From: Charina bottae | Taxonomy: Eukaryota; Chordata; Lepidosauria; Squamata; Charinaidae | Reading direction: 5' to 3' | Assembly (NCBI GenBank): GCA_023362775.1 | Contig: JALMGJ010000005.1 | Coordinates: forward strand, 62,315,463-62,379,462 | DNA length: 64,000 bases | Shown: positions 1 to 12,339 of the stretch, in pieces | How positions within the stretch are numbered: the first letter of the stretch is position 1 | How the letters are laid out: each line of letters starts with the position of its first letter | The notes under the pieces: model-generated | The model's database searches: none | The model's input: the letters and a program-made list of their open reading frames with translations, nothing else | Told to the model about the DNA's origin: nothing | Translations under genes and position numbers: made by a program

Positions 1-269
1 CAACTGTAATTTGTTAACAAATTTGGAGGTCACTAGGCCATTCTCAAAGCTGCCATGAGATTAATGTGTTCATAGGGCTTCTGGTTCTGTACCTCTGCTA
101 AAATTAAATTTGTGCAAAGTATTATTTCAGAGGTATATCTTGATATGAAAAATCTAGGCAATTAGTTATATAGTACCGTCAACAGTATCAAGTGGAGAAT
201 GGTATTTCCAAGCCATGGAAATTATCATGATGTGATCTGAGGAGATGCTCAGGTGCCAGGCTGTGGAGG

Positions 270-970
270 TGACCTGAGGATGACTACAGCAGACATAGAA
301 CTGCAGTCAGGAGTGAAAGAAGAGAAGACTTCTCTAGACCAGCATTCAGAAAAAGAAGGAAGGAAATGAAGTATATAAGCAGGAAGGAGCTCTATTGAGA
401 TACAGAGTCAACAATGTTCATGATGAGCCTTCTGGCCCCAGTGAAAATATGAGTAGTGAAGAGATGTGTAATCTTCCAGTTAGTCAGAGTGCAAATAACC
501 TAGCAGCTAGTGCAGCTTCCATAACTTCATCTCAAATGGATATAAACATGCACATTCCTGAAGACAGGTATAAAACAGAGAAAAATGTGTGGAAGGCAGC
601 TACTGCTGAATTTAGAAAACAGCTACTGCTGAGTTTAGTTGTTAAGTTCTACATGATTCAGGATTGTGGACCCACTTGAGCAGTAGCTTGAAGCAGTATT
701 GACCACAGCAAATAAAACATTTAATATTCCCCAAAGGAATAAAAAATAGAAGATTCCATAAAATATATTACTGGCATGAAATCCCCCAAAGTGGCCACAG
801 CATATGTACTCAGAATCCAGAATACTGGATACTGTCTTTGTTGCAAACTCTTTCGGTTTACTGTTTCTCATGTTGTACTTCAGGAGCATCTTAGAAGTTT
901 CACCACCCTAGAAATCTACACATACCACTATCTTGGAAAAACAACTCAAAATGAGATCATACAGTAATTA
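270..970 (+). pseudogene. Possible decayed retrocopy, unrecognised
   Basis: Two short open stretches on the + strand (395-679 and 776-967) read like protein rather than random AT-rich sequence. The first is Ser/Asn/Ala-rich with a balanced composition. The second has a CLCC pair followed by a His and an EHLRS segment, loosely like a U1-type zinc finger. Stops and frame changes separate them, and there are no splice-site-like boundaries. This could be a processed pseudogene, but I cannot name a parent gene, and chance ORFs remain possible. Coding-like composition may continue past the hAT MITE at 1061-1262. Confidence 0.25.
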
Positions 971-1060
971 GTAATGAAAGTCAAACAAAACATTGCAGTA
1001 GATCTGAAGCCAGCAAGATATTACTGTTATTCTAGACTGCCTACCTGATGTAACCTAGTG

Positions 1061-1262
1061 CAGGGGTCGGCAAACTTTTTTATGCCGGGAGCCATTTTGA
1101 CATGCTCGAAGACATTTTGAAATGCTCGAGAGCCAGGGGGCGGGGTTTGCGGGCGGGGGCCAATCGCGTGGAAGGGGCGGGGGTGAGTTCAGCTGCGGAA
1201 GAGCCGCACTCAAGGGGCCAAAGAGCCGCATCTGGCTCACGAGCCGCCATTTCCGACCCTTG
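1061..1262. mobile_element. Non-autonomous hAT MITE (CAGGGGTCGG type)
   Basis: The element begins CAGGGGTCGGCAAACTTTTT and ends CCGACCCTTG, which are imperfect terminal inverted repeats of hAT/Charlie style. It is flanked by a perfect 8-bp target-site duplication, acctagtg, at 1053-1060 and 1263-1270. The interior is GC-rich (about 1130-1250) in an AT-rich neighbourhood and has no coding capacity. Minus-strand ORFs across it are composition artefacts. The TSD has TA at positions 4-5. Confidence 0.85.
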
Positions 1263-1270
1263 ACCTAGTG

Positions 1271-2760
1271 CATTCATAACCTGTAAGAGAACCTAGTGAA
1301 AATGTTCCTGCAGTGGTGACTGGCTGTCAAAGACCGTTTTCTAGAATTATTGCCGTTGACATTACAATAACAGGTACAGTGAATGTGTTTCTTTAGTTTC
1401 TTTAGTTTAGATATATAGGAAATGAAATAGCTGACATGAAAAGTCAGGGCTATCATAAAGGTGCCAACATGAAAGGAAAGAACAAAGAACTATAGACACA
1501 GATCCATGCTTTTCTTATCCCAAGCAGCTCTAAGGCACTGATCTTGCTAATCATTGTTGTTGCATTAGCTTCTGTTGTTGGATATGTCTCTGTCCACCAA
1601 ATTGTTTTTTTAATGGTGCAGAATAGAAGGGGGATTGCCTGGTGTCCTACTTTCCATCTCTTCAGTATTCTGCTGCTATTTTGTACATAAAAGGATTAGT
1701 TTGTGCTGGTTACAAACTAAACTGGAAAGTATCCACAGTAATTTTCCAACAGTAGTGGGGTTGCTGAATAGTTTAATGTAATCAAAGCATCCATGTTTTC
1801 TCTGTACTGACCCATTGATGGTAAATTTATAGCAAAGATAATCTTCCATCATAAATAGAAAATAATTGAGCAGCAATAGTCTACATATTTATTCTCAGGA
1901 GTATTCTTATTTTCCAGACATCTCTGTTGCCAGACAAATTGGTTTCCCTCATGAATGGTCAGACTCAATAATAAGCTGGAAGTAAGAGAGTCAGAAAAGT
2001 AGAGTATATGCACTCAGCTATAACAACATTACAAATTCAAAATGATGCTTAATATAAGTAAAAATGTGGGATGTCTCTGATCTTCAAAAATATTTTTCTT
2101 TCAAATAGAAATGTGGGGAAACCTTTTATCATTCTCAATTGAAATTAAATAGTGCTGCTAAGGACCAGATAAAATTGCTTCTTGGCTCAGAACACACCTG
2201 TTAAGTCACTTGTATGAAAGGATACACCACTGTTAAACGTCAGATTTATAGAGGCAGGGTAACCACTGTCACATTGCTAAATGAATCAGAAAGAAATTAA
2301 TTAAAAAAAACCTTCTCTATAACATTAATGGGGTGTCCCACAATTACATAGCAATTAAATGTACTGGTCAGTTTATTGGACAAATAAAAGATGCTTTATT
2401 ACTCTCATTGGTGCAATTTTTTTTAAATCAAGACTTGCCAAGTTCTAACTTTGGTAGTGAGAATAGCTGGTCCCAAAGATCTGTATAGTGTTGCCCTCTA
2501 ATGTGAAATGGGCTGGCACAATGCATCGGAATTGGAAGGATCTCTAGGTTCTCCATTCACAATTTTCCGACCGCAACCTCCCACACTCCTAGCATGGTAT
2601 GCTAACACGACTCAATCTATTCCAGAGCAAGTCCCTCTTTGCATAGGTTTGTGAGGAATAAAATGACAAACCTCCTCTGACTATTCTCAATAGCTTAGCC
2701 TACAGCGAAGTGTACTAAAGTTAAAGTCCTTTCAGAATGTATGTGGTTAATATAATATAT
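1271..2760. other. AT-rich non-coding stretch
   Basis: I see no recognisable repeat, RNA gene or convincing ORF in this stretch. It contains only short AT-rich runs. Confidence 0.6.
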
Positions 2761-2769
2761 ATGGGGTTA

Positions 2770-3030
2770 TTATTTATTTATTTATTTATTTGTTATTCAT
2801 ATTTATACCCCGCCTATCCCCTACCTATCGGAGGACTCTAGGCGGCTTACAATATCACATATCCAAATTACTAACAATTCATATATTTATTTTTTAACAA
2901 TGTTACAACCGCACAATTAGGGAGGAGGTAAGGGAACCGACTCTTCTTCCGCAGGCATCGGAACTATCGGAGTCTTCAGATCTTCCTCCTCGGTCCGAGG
3001 GCGACCCCCCGAAAGGAACGCCAGCAGATT
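2770..3030 (-). mobile_element. 5'-truncated LINE 3' end (L2/CR1 style), minus strand
   Basis: Read on the minus strand, the segment ends with a 'gccgcctagagtcctccgat' block followed by 'aggcggggtataaat' and an (AAAT)n tail. This is the usual 3' end of squamate L2/CR1-type LINEs and of SINEs that borrow it. A direct repeat, atggggtta, flanks it at 2761-2769 and 3031-3039, supporting a target-primed insertion. The 5' part (about 2930-3025) may be the last codons of an ORF2, but no reading frame is preserved. The exact clade is uncertain. Confidence 0.6.
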
Positions 3031-3039
3031 ATGGGGTTA

Positions 3040-3886
3040 ATATAATACACACATACATACACACACCATACACGCACGCACACACACGCCAAGTGGGAAG
3101 ACCCTTGGTTTTGGTCTGTCACATACGTCATAGCAGAGATATCTATGTATATTCCATAAAGCTACAGACTTTTTAAAAAGAAAGCTGCATAAAGAATTGA
3201 AAGGCTAAGAGCTGTTTTTTAGTTGCCAATTTACCCAGAGGCAAATCAAGTGCACGTTTACAGAGGTAATGTAGGTGATTGATGATGACAAGGAAGCGAG
3301 AAAAGGAAAACACCTCACTCACTGCTCGCACAGCAGGAGAACAACTGCTGGAAGTAAGGCAGCAGCTTGTCAATCTCTTCAGACAGTGAATGTCCTCAGC
3401 TGAGAAGATATGGCTCTGCACCCAGGCAGGGCCACCTGGGAGGCAGCTGCTCTCCTAGCCTTGCACTGAGGCATTATCACAGGTTGAATTTGAGACCCCT
3501 GATCTAGATTGACAGGTTTAGGGTTGATAGACAGGTCAGAGTTATATTTCCCTTTCACCCCTCCATTTCTGAATCGCGTGGGATGAGCAATCTTCCTGTA
3601 CCCTACAAGCCACTTTGAACCTGGGTTCCGTCCAGATGAGTGACCTTCAACTCCTACAATTTCCCAACTAGCCATGCACAATGGGGGCAAATGGCATTAG
3701 GTGTGCAATAACATCATCATGCAAATGACATGAAACACATACTGTACATTACATAATTTGCATCATTTGACCACTGTTGCCATGATGTACATGACATCAT
3801 CATGGCTTCTATCAGACACCTATGCAACCAGGGGAGCCATTGCTGAGAATTCTGGGTGTTGAGATTATCAATCTTGGGGAAGGTTG
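3040..3886. other. Non-coding stretch with a short CA-rich tract
   Basis: A degenerate CA-rich tract occupies about 3046-3090. The remainder is unique-looking sequence without a recognisable gene or repeat. Confidence 0.5.
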
Positions 3887-3894
3887 TCCTAGTG

Positions 3895-4158
3895 CAGAGC
3901 TTTCCAAACTGTGTATCAGAACACGTTAGTGTGTCAGCTGCAGTGTCTGGGTGTGTTGCGGCTGCTGCTGCCTCTGAGCCCTGCCAGGATTCCATGCAGG
4001 TCCTAGTGCCTGCCTTGTGCCTTGCTGCCTCCAAACCTGCCCTGCCAGGATTCCGTGCAGGTCCTAGTGCCTGCCTTGTGCCCTGCTGTAAGAGTGTGTC
4101 ACAAAATGATGCATGTCTAAAAGATGTGTCACCAACATGAAAAGTTTGGAAAGCTCTG
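3895..4158. mobile_element. hAT MITE, family A copy 1
   Basis: Terminal inverted repeats are CAGAGCTTTCCAAACT at the left and AGTTTGGAAAGCTCTG near the right end. The TSD is a perfect tcctagtg at 3887-3894 and 4159-4166. The interior holds two tandem units of about 60 bp (from about 3980) that contain 'caggtcctagtgcctgcctt'. Family members lie at 21700 and 28985. There is no transposase, so it is non-autonomous. Confidence 0.9.
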
Positions 4159-4166
4159 TCCTAGTG

Positions 4167-7100
4167 GATTGAGTATGTTGGCCAGCTGGTAAGGAAAAAG
4201 GATTCCTGCACTTTTAATAGCTTTGCAGAAGAGTCAGTTTAAGCAGGTGTGGTTTGGTGCAAAACAAGTTTGGTGCAAGACAAGTCATATCTACTGAGCT
4301 GATCTTTCTGCTCAATTATTGTACGTACAGCAGCCCTGTCAACTTTTATAAAAAGCAGTATAGAATTTACCAATATATTATAGTAGTATTGATTTTACTT
4401 TAGTACAGCTTTGTCATGGATAAACCAACTTTATACATGTTTTAATAATTAATTTTTAGGTGCATCCATCATTTTGAAGGTCACAATGACTCCTCATTGA
4501 CTCAGTTAATGACTAGAGAATGAATACAGATTGTTCCTTTGATTGGCCAAGCAGTAAGGCTGAATATGACTGCTTATGGGTGCATATTTTGAAGTAGGTA
4601 TTTTACTTCAAGGAGCCTGAAACTCTTCCAGACATTTTAAGCTAGTAGCTTAGCGATAGAACTGATAAGGATATCTAGAAATAAACCTGTCCAATTAGTG
4701 TGGAAGAGTAGCTTACAAGGCAGAAGTCCTCAGTTCATCCAGGGGTTAGATTGAACTTTTAACCCAATGCTAACTCAGCATCTTGAAAAAAAATCTTGCA
4801 ATTCTATTCCAGCTTTTGTATCTTTTACCAACACCATCCCTAGAACTTTCATATATTTCTTTTATCTTTCCTGATTGGAATTCCACTATATATGATAAAG
4901 GTCAAGAGGTGCTTAATAATTTATACTATAAAGCCAAATATGTGACATTTTAAAGTAACTGCCAGAAAACAAGACAAATTGTTGTTATGAATGAAAGAAA
5001 CCAAATAAATCTACATAGGTTAGTATCAGAGAGCTTTCTCTTTGAAGGCTCCAATAATTCATTATTTTTGTAGAGATGCAGAAAGCTCAGGTTTTTCTGT
5101 ATAGGAAAACTGAATCATAGCCAGTGCTATAATCCATAATATGTAGCAGTGGGGAAAATTTGCTGCTTGCTGTATCAGGTATTATTAGGTATTGTTGTTC
5201 TTTTTAAAACTTTATTATTGTTGTATATTCTGTAACTTAATTATTGCTATTGAACTAGGTTTTATTAACTTCCAATACCTTTATATTTGAGTAAAATAAT
5301 TTATTGGCAATTAGAGCAACTCCCTCTCCTTTTTTTTACAGTAAGACTACATGAAGTACAGTATGTTTAAGACTTCAAGGGGAATTCATGCCTTTAGGGG
5401 GAAATGACCACTTTCCAGCAAGACCGGTATGTGTCCAATCACTTGCTCAACCTACAGTATGTCAAGTATCAAGCAGTGGAATACAACTAGATTCTTTGAT
5501 CATGACCTAAAAACATCATAACGTGACATGTAGAAATTCAGGGTATATGATGTTTTCAGACAATGAAGTGGTGCTCAGTTTCTGCATATGAAACTCTCTT
5601 GTGAAACTAGAGAAAGTGTTGGATTGCAAGTTGCAACCCTGTGTTCAGTCTAAACTTAGCCATGAAGCTCTTCAGCAGATCACTACATGTCAGGCTCACC
5701 CAAACCACTCTTCTTAGAATATGGGAGTCACGCTGGGAGCTAGAATTTCTCACGGCAGAAATGTTTGTTTATGTCAACAGTCACTTGCTGAGAAATGCAA
5801 GGCTAAATATCTATTAGATTGTGGTGAAGGCAAAAAAGAATAAATTAAAATACTGTCGATGTAAGGAGTCTCTCTTTAAGTGCCTTCGTACAATAAGGAT
5901 TCATATCCAGCTAAGCCATGTCAAATGTTCACGTAGCTTCTTTGAATTTTTGCTGGAAGTCTGACAGAGGATATATTATTTGAATTAATTGAAGAAAGTA
6001 TGGGTTAAAACAATTGGAACATGTTTGTTTCATTTTGATTGATAAATTACTATTTAAAAGAAATATGGAGTGGGACAATATGTGAACAATATTGTCTCAA
6101 AAAGATTTAAAGACTCAAAACCTAAATTCTCAGGAACCAAAGCTTATGTGAAAGTAGGGATTGACCAAGGGTGTGTGCTGCCAATTTATGGTGGGGAGAG
6201 GAGGCAAAAAAAAGGATTTACTTGTAGCTTGGAAAAACAAAGACATGCTATATGATCTTCTCCTTTGTGCTGTTTGTCTGCAATAAAGTAAACAAGAGGG
6301 GCAAGATTGATAAATGTTGCCCACATTCCAGTCTTCCTCAAGTATTCTGACATCTCTTATGTGGGATTGAACTGCAGTCCTGTGCACCTGCCTTAATTTC
6401 CTTATGCCTGCAGATTTGTCCAGGCTACTGTTAAGTGGATCTTACCTCATTGCTCTTCTCCACCTTATTTCATCATCCTCTATGGCTATAATGTTAAATT
6501 TTTACCAAACTATTTTTTTAATAAGAAGTTCTGATAATTCCCCAAAATTTAACCAGGGGTTCCCATGAGCTTCATTCAATACACTCCTGAATTAAATAGC
6601 TCTATATCTCCAAGTTTCCTTTCAGTTAGAATACCTGTAATATTGTACTGCTCTTCTTAACTGAAATGAGAAAAATGTAGTTTCATTACTGTGTCGGGCC
6701 TTATATTTCAGTTGGTTGAAGGAATATCGGAACAAAACAAAACAAAACAAAACAAAACTCCAACTTTGAAAGTTACTGAATTCCTTATAACCAGCTGCCA
6801 CTGTACTACCCTAATTAAGCCAAAAAGTATCTTAAAACATTTCCCTTTGTATCACAAATTACTTTCTACCCTGCTTTTAATTACTTTCACTATAACTTTG
6901 AAAATATTCTTCCTAGTTTTATAGGTCACACTGGTCTATACATTATCCTCTCCTTCCTCATTTTCTGTTTTTTAAAAGAATGAATTAGTAAACAAATCTA
7001 AGTCTTCTTATATTAATGTTCCCAGGAAATTGGCCTCTCCCACTACTTTCTGAAATCCCACCATACACATACATTTTCCCCCCAAAATTATTTTCTTCTT

Positions 7101-7377
7101 TAAACCCCATGTGTGTGCATGGATATTTTCAGAATAAAGCTGCTGTTTTAAACTTTTGTACCTTACATGCAGTGGTTCCGATTTTCATTCTTATTTTAGA
7201 GTGAACAAAAATAAGATGGTCAGCCTTAGGCTGTTGTAGTGATAGTGGTTTCACTGGAAGATTGGCATAGTGGTGTGTACCTCTTTCCCTTAGGTGCATG
7301 ATACATAAAACTTTATATTCCCATATAATGGTTGAATAGGTAATACAGAATTAAACAAGCATTTATTATAGTTACTA
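4167..7377. other. AT-rich non-coding stretch
   Basis: No gene or well-defined transposon is recognisable here. A short (AAAAC)n tract lies at 6730-6757. The few ORFs (for example 6070-6255) are short, contain long A or T runs and show no family resemblance. Confidence 0.55.
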
Positions 7378-7430
7378 AAGGGTTATATAAGGGGTTATAT
7401 AAAGGGTTATACAGTATAACGGGTTATATA
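7378..7430. repeat. Short tandem 'gggttatata' repeat
   Basis: About four imperfect copies of gggttatata(ag) sit immediately upstream of a SINE. They probably derive from the AT-rich insertion target rather than from a promoter. Confidence 0.6.
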
Positions 7431-7431
7431 A

Positions 7432-7767
7432 GGGGGCGCAATGGCTCAGTGGTTAAGACGCCAGGCTTGTTGATTGGAAGGTCGCACCTTCGGCTGTTCG
7501 AGACCCGAGCGCCGAGTGACGGAGTGAGCTCTCGCACTCGCCCCAGCTCTTGCCAACCTAGCAATTCGAAAGCATGCAAATGCAAGTAGATAAATAGGTA
7601 CCACTTCCGTGGGATGGTAACAGCGTTCCGTGCACGTCATGCCGGCCACATGACTGTGGAAGCATTTTTGGACAGCGCTGGCTCTTTGGCTAAGAAACGG
7701 AGATGAGCACCGCCCCCTAGAGTCAGACATGACTGTGCAGGGGAAAACCTTTACCTTTACCTTTAAA
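7432..7767 (+). mobile_element. Sauria/Squam1-type tRNA SINE, full length
   Basis: The head 'ggctcagtggttaagac' (near 7443) is an A-box-like tRNA segment, and a B-box-like 'gttcgagaccc' follows near 7496. The body includes 'agcaattcgaaagcatgcaa', 'taacagcgttccgtgc', 'gccggccacatgactg' and 'cggagatgagcaccgcc'. It ends in the repeated 'ctttac' tail typical of this squamate SINE, whose 3' end is BovB-related. The ~335-bp length matches a complete copy. The ORF running across it on the minus strand is not a gene. Confidence 0.92.
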
Positions 7768-8034
7768 GGATTATACTTTGTTTTGGCCTGTTCTTGGTAT
7801 GGGGCACCTGTATAATGATCTTTCTCATCTTCAGTCCAAAACCTTGAGATGGTTTCATTGTCACCTGATGTAAAGAAACACTCCTTAATTTTGGAAGAAA
7901 TAGGCATTCCAAGAATAAGCTAAGATAAACTTACTGTGTTCACCTTCTCCTTGGCAAAATCAAGTGAGATGAGGCCATTGGAAATAAGTGTGATTACTTA
8001 TGGTTTGGAGCCTATATAAGGTCTGTCTTTCTTA

Positions 8035-8103
8035 TAATGTTCTTCTTGTGGGGAGAGATGGGCAGTGATAGAAATTGAACAAATAAATAAATAAATAAAT
8101 ATT
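8035..8103 (+). mobile_element. LINE 3' terminus with (AAAT)n tail
   Basis: The 'gggagagatgggcagtgata' block followed by (AAAT)n is the common L2/CR1-type 3' end. Similar ends lie near 9330, 12820 and 27610. The upstream part is too diverged to delimit. Confidence 0.55.
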
Positions 8104-8479
8104 TTGAGTATTCTTTGATTGCTGTCTTTTGTTATTATGTTGTTTTCTTATCCTGCCTTAGAATAAAGCCTTAAGTACTCATACTTGTGTGGTCATTACT
8201 TCTGAATCCAAAAGTACCTTAACCCAAACCTGCTGTATGTGGACACTAAAAGTCAACACTGAATAAATTAATAAAGCATTATTAATCCTTAGCATTATTA
8301 TTATGAATTAAGCCAGCCTTCCCTCAGCTTTCCCTCAGATAATAATCCTTATTATCCCCAAGCTAATAGGTATCTTGGTTTGAGATTATTGGAATTACAA
8401 TCCAATGATTTTGGAAGGTACCAGGAACCAATTTAGAATTGGTTGTAGAATTTTATCCTACAATGTGACATCTGACTTA
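8104..8479. other. AT-rich non-coding stretch
   Basis: This stretch holds repeated 'attattaatcctta' motifs near 8275-8350 and nothing else recognisable. Confidence 0.5.
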
Positions 8480-8800
8480 CTTAGAAGGAACATGACACTT
8501 TCCCCAGCCATTCCGAGATTCTATTTCCCCTCAGTATTTGGGTTTTCCCCAATAGAATGTATTACATTCATTTTGGGTGACTATGGCTTCTGTGCACTAC
8601 TAACTAAGGGGTACTTCAGTACTGAGGCACTACAGTATAATTCTCCAGCTGGTGAAAGCTGGAGCTTCAAAGTCTGGCTGCACAGAAGCTCAATGGAACT
8701 GCCTGTCTGCCCCCTGTCTAGAGGTGGGGCTGTGGCAGTTTCATCTTCTTTGAATGCCATGGAGGAGCAGGATATTATAGAGAGAGAAAGAAAATATGAA
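8480..8800 (+). repeat. Unnamed interspersed repeat, copy 1
   Basis: This ~310-bp segment has a diverged inverted counterpart at about 21235-21545. Shared blocks include 'ccagccattcc', 'tttcccctca', 'tatttgg', 'aaagtctggctgca' and 'gagcaggatattat', in the same order. Both copies end in an A/G-rich tract when read in this direction, suggesting a retroposon tail. I do not recognise the family. The local ORF (8405-8857) shares aligned residues with the other copy, but stops and divergence make a protein doubtful. Confidence 0.6.
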
Positions 8801-9254
8801 AGAATTATTTACTGGGATTGGAATGTGCATAACAGCAGAATCAATCAATTGTTTTGATAATATATTGTCTACTTCAGCACATTAAAATTCATTAAAAGCC
8901 ATAAACAGTGGGAAAATGTTATTAAATTCCTAAGAGTCTGTTTAAGATTATATACCATTTTCAGTCTTAAAAAGGCATGACATGCGTATAGGTTTAGATA
9001 TTTGTGTCGCTGAACTCAGCAGAACCTAAGCTACTCTAGATCTTAAAGCTGTATATTTCCTATGTAATGTTTAACAGGAGAGAGGTGAGGCAAGCCCCCT
9101 CTCTCCTGGACTTCTGTAAACAACTGAATACCTGGTTTTACCATTGGGCCTGGGGTGGGGAAGGGAATAGTCATTCTTGGGGATGGTTGATGCCCTAGAC
9201 CAGCTCTTTATTCACTTACAGTACGATCTGTAGTAGAACTTACCACCATCTGGA
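8801..9254. other. Non-coding stretch
   Basis: No recognisable feature. A short inverted run, 'aggagagaggtgag...cctctctcct', near 9076-9110 could fold, but it has no terminator or RNA-gene context. Confidence 0.45.
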
Positions 9255-9412
9255 TTTTATTGTATTTTATATTTTCATCTTCTATTGTATTATTGATAGT
9301 TTTGTATTGAGTTTTAAATTTTGTTTTTATTGTAAACCGCCCAGGGTCCCTCCTTGAGGGGGAGATGGGCAGTGATAAAAATTTGATAAATAAAATAAAT
9401 AAAAATAAACAT
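9255..9412 (+). mobile_element. L2/CR1-type LINE 3' end
   Basis: A T-rich 3' UTR leads into 'tgtaaaccgcccagggtccc', 'gggagatgggcagtgat' and a (TAAA)n-like tail. The coding part is absent through 5' truncation. Confidence 0.65.
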
Positions 9413-9763
9413 CAATTTTATGTCTTCATAAATTAGGTTTTTATACAGCTCTTCCACATCCCATGCTGTGTTTTAAATGCTTTAATCCACATGGAAACTG
9501 GTATGATTCCATTGGAGGCAAAAGTCCATGTTTACTGAGTCTCTTACTGGGTTAAACTTCTGTTTTTTAATAGGATATTGGCCCCATTAATTGTCCTTAA
9601 TAACATTTCATCCCAGTGGAAAGAATGAATCTAGATGACCTGTGTTACTGCAGCCTTTCTATCTAGTCTCTCCTGCCCCTAAGTTTAAAGACAGCTAAGC
9701 CTGAAATCCATCAGAGCCTTTGACATCACACAGCAGACAGATTTGGGTGCCGTAGCCCACTTT

Positions 9764-10032
9764 TAATATAAAAGATATTAAAGGCAAAACTGAAGTATTT
9801 TGCCCACATAATGAGAAGATAGGATACCCTGGAGAAGACGCTGATGCTAGGGAATGTGGAAGGCAAAAGGAAGAGGGGCCGACCAAGGGCAAGATGGATG
9901 GATGATATTCTGGAGGTGACGGACTCGACCGTGGGGGAGCTGGGGATGGTGACGGCCGACAGGAAGCTCTGGTGTGGGCTGGTCCATGAAGTCACGAAGA
10001 GTCGGAAGCGACTGAATGAATAAACAACAACA
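9764..10032 (+). mobile_element. BovB (RTE) LINE, 3' fragment
   Basis: The + strand encodes the extreme C-terminus of the BovB ORF2: a KLKYF segment, an RRxDTLEKTLMLG-like segment, GKRKRGRPRARWMDDI, and HEVTKSRKRLNE before the stop. It ends in (CAA)n. TSDs agcccacttt lie at 9754-9763 and 10033-10042, so both boundaries are clear. It is severely 5'-truncated with one in-frame stop. The sequence belongs to the same subfamily as 23087-23471 and differs from that at 15858. Confidence 0.9.
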
Positions 10033-10042
10033 AGCCCACTTT

Positions 10043-11832
10043 CATGGTGGGTTCCAAACTGAAAATATTTTACACCCACAAATTACTTATTCAACCTTGC
10101 TTCCCCAGCACACTGTAGAGCTTTTTCTTTGGCTTCTTCCAATGTCTTACCCTCAGCACTACTATATGGGAGTTACAGTAGGAATCCATTCACTAAGAGA
10201 TGCTGTCCTTGTGGCCAGATTGAACCTGAGACCTGATCACTTGTATTTTTCCACTGCCCTTTCCATGCCAATTTACATGCAGACATATCCTTACCACTTC
10301 TTAACAAACACCCAATCTGTATTGAGGGAGAGGCGGTCCATTTCCTACTTTCAGAACACAACCCTACCATCACCAATAGAATTGTTAAGTTTATATCTGC
10401 AATAATTTCCCTAAGAAGACATAAGATGTCCTAATCTCAGAGTGATGGCATTATGAAGGCTTTTTCCTCCTCTTTTATTTCTAGTTTTTTATTTCTAGTA
10501 TTCCTAGTTTACTGTATTCCTAGTTTATCTTATGCTTTATTGTAAACTGTTTTACTCTACTTTATTCAATACTCCCCTTTCTCTGGTTTTTAAGTCCTAA
10601 TATTTAGGTTTTATATGACTATTATATTTTCTTTGTTGCCATTGTTTTTGAGGTTTTTTTTAAACTTGTTGGTGATTGACCATAATTAAACTAAAATAAT
10701 AAGCAAAATGTTCTTAACAGCTAGTATCATTCTGTTGTGTTCTAACTTCATATGATTAGTGAAGTTTATTGTTGTAACCACAGGTCATAACATAAGAATG
10801 CAATACAATACAATAAAATATAATATAATAACATTAAAACAATAAAATGATGAAATTATAAAATAAAATAATAAAATAAAATAAGCATTAAATATAAAAA
10901 GGTTACAACAAAAGAGAGCCAGAGCTACAACTAATAACTTAAATATTTCTTCCTAAGTTTAAATGAGAGCAGAGCAAAAGTAGCAACTTGGTTGCTAACA
11001 GTTGGAAACACGTCCGCAAGAAGATAAAGATAAACTTCATATGATTAGATCATGGCTTTGTACAACTTGGTATTTTTTAAGTTACTTAACCAAAGTCTGT
11101 TTTGCCCACATAAAAAGCAGCACATTGTAATAGTCAATTTTATAAATAAATTGTGCAACTATTCTCTACATACAGTATATGGCTTGTGATTCAAATCAAT
11201 TTTCACAGCAGCTGTTTTTTACTAATAGTTTTAGCAATGAAGGTGTTAACACACACATCAATATCTACTTTTCTTTGTTTAAGTATCATCTGTACTTCTT
11301 TAGTAAAATTCTGTTACAAATTGGGGTTTATGAGTATTTTATGCATTTTTTGTTTTGGTTGAGACAGAGATTCTCATGCTTATAAGTCTGAGGATGGTGT
11401 GTAATACAAAAATATATATTACAAACCTGAATTCATTAAAATCTATCAATAATAGAAATATTTAACAGGTTTGTAACAGGTATATTTGTTTTACTTTGTG
11501 TGTAATTAATAAAAATTCATTTCTATATCTTTCTACCCTGGGATGAATCTGCAAGTTCACAACCCACCCATACACTTATTTGTTAGGCAGCCTGACAGAA
11601 GTAGGTAAAAGAGACAAGTGTTAACCTAATTCATGAATTTATTCAACTTGAACATGCCTATAAGACATGTGTTAAATAACTTTTTATACTACATCTTAAA
11701 TGTGTTAAGACACAGGATGAAAAGGTTTGGACAGGAACAGATCAAGCAAGGAAGTTATGACAAAACTGTAGGGTTCTGGCTAAGGAACTGTGGTATAATG
11801 CAATAATAAATCTGTTTCATAACCATGATGTT
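10043..11832. other. AT-rich non-coding stretch
   Basis: It contains a small 'attcctagttt' repeat near 10483-10530 and an A/T-only tract rich in ataaaat at 10796-10898. Short ORFs (10016-10405, 11153-11385) have no family resemblance. Confidence 0.5.
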
Positions 11833-12084
11833 GGTTAAGTGGAGTGTAGTAATGGTTAAAGTGTTGGACTAGGACTACGGAAACCCAACCTCAAGTCCTT
11901 TCTCTGTCATGGTGATTTTGTCTGGGTCAGTTTGGCCAGTTACTTTTTCTCTGTCTGGCCTATGTGATAGGGTTGTTGTGATGAAAAATGGGAGGATATA
12001 GTGCCATATAAAGCTGCTATGACCTCCTGAAGGAAAGGCAGGATAGAAATATAAGTAAGTAAATAAATAAATAAATAAATTCAT
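11833..12084 (+). mobile_element. tRNA-derived CORE-type SINE (MIR-like) with LINE tail
   Basis: The head 'gtgtagtaatggttaaagtg' followed by 'ttggactaggac' resembles the tRNA-related head of MIR-like squamate SINEs. The middle contains 'ggttgttgtgatgaaaaatg', and the end is 'aaggcaggatagaaatataa' with an (AAAT)n tail. It is diverged and has no clear TSD. Confidence 0.65.
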
Positions 12085-12339
12085 GTTTAGTGGAGGACCA
12101 AAGATCTCTACTACTCAGGAGATGTGTCAGGGCTAAAACTTGCAAGGTGGGAAGCTATGATTCTCTATTCAGACAGAATTGTTATGTAAAGATCCCTAAT
12201 GTGCACCTCCTTCTTATGGCCATGAAGGAAGCAGCAAAACATCCAATGGCTCAGAAAGATGGAAGGAAAACTTCCATGGTGACTGCCCAGCCAGTATAAG
12301 CCAATAGGGTTGGCATGTACTGGATCCCTTCAATTAAAC

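Noticed and set aside
7378..7430. Promoter cluster (repeated TTATATA)
   Set aside because: It is a short tandem repeat in AT-rich DNA with no transcript start, gene or initiator context.
7432..7510. tRNA gene
   Set aside because: A and B boxes are present, but the sequence continues as a Sauria-type SINE body and no acceptor-stem pairing closes the tRNA.
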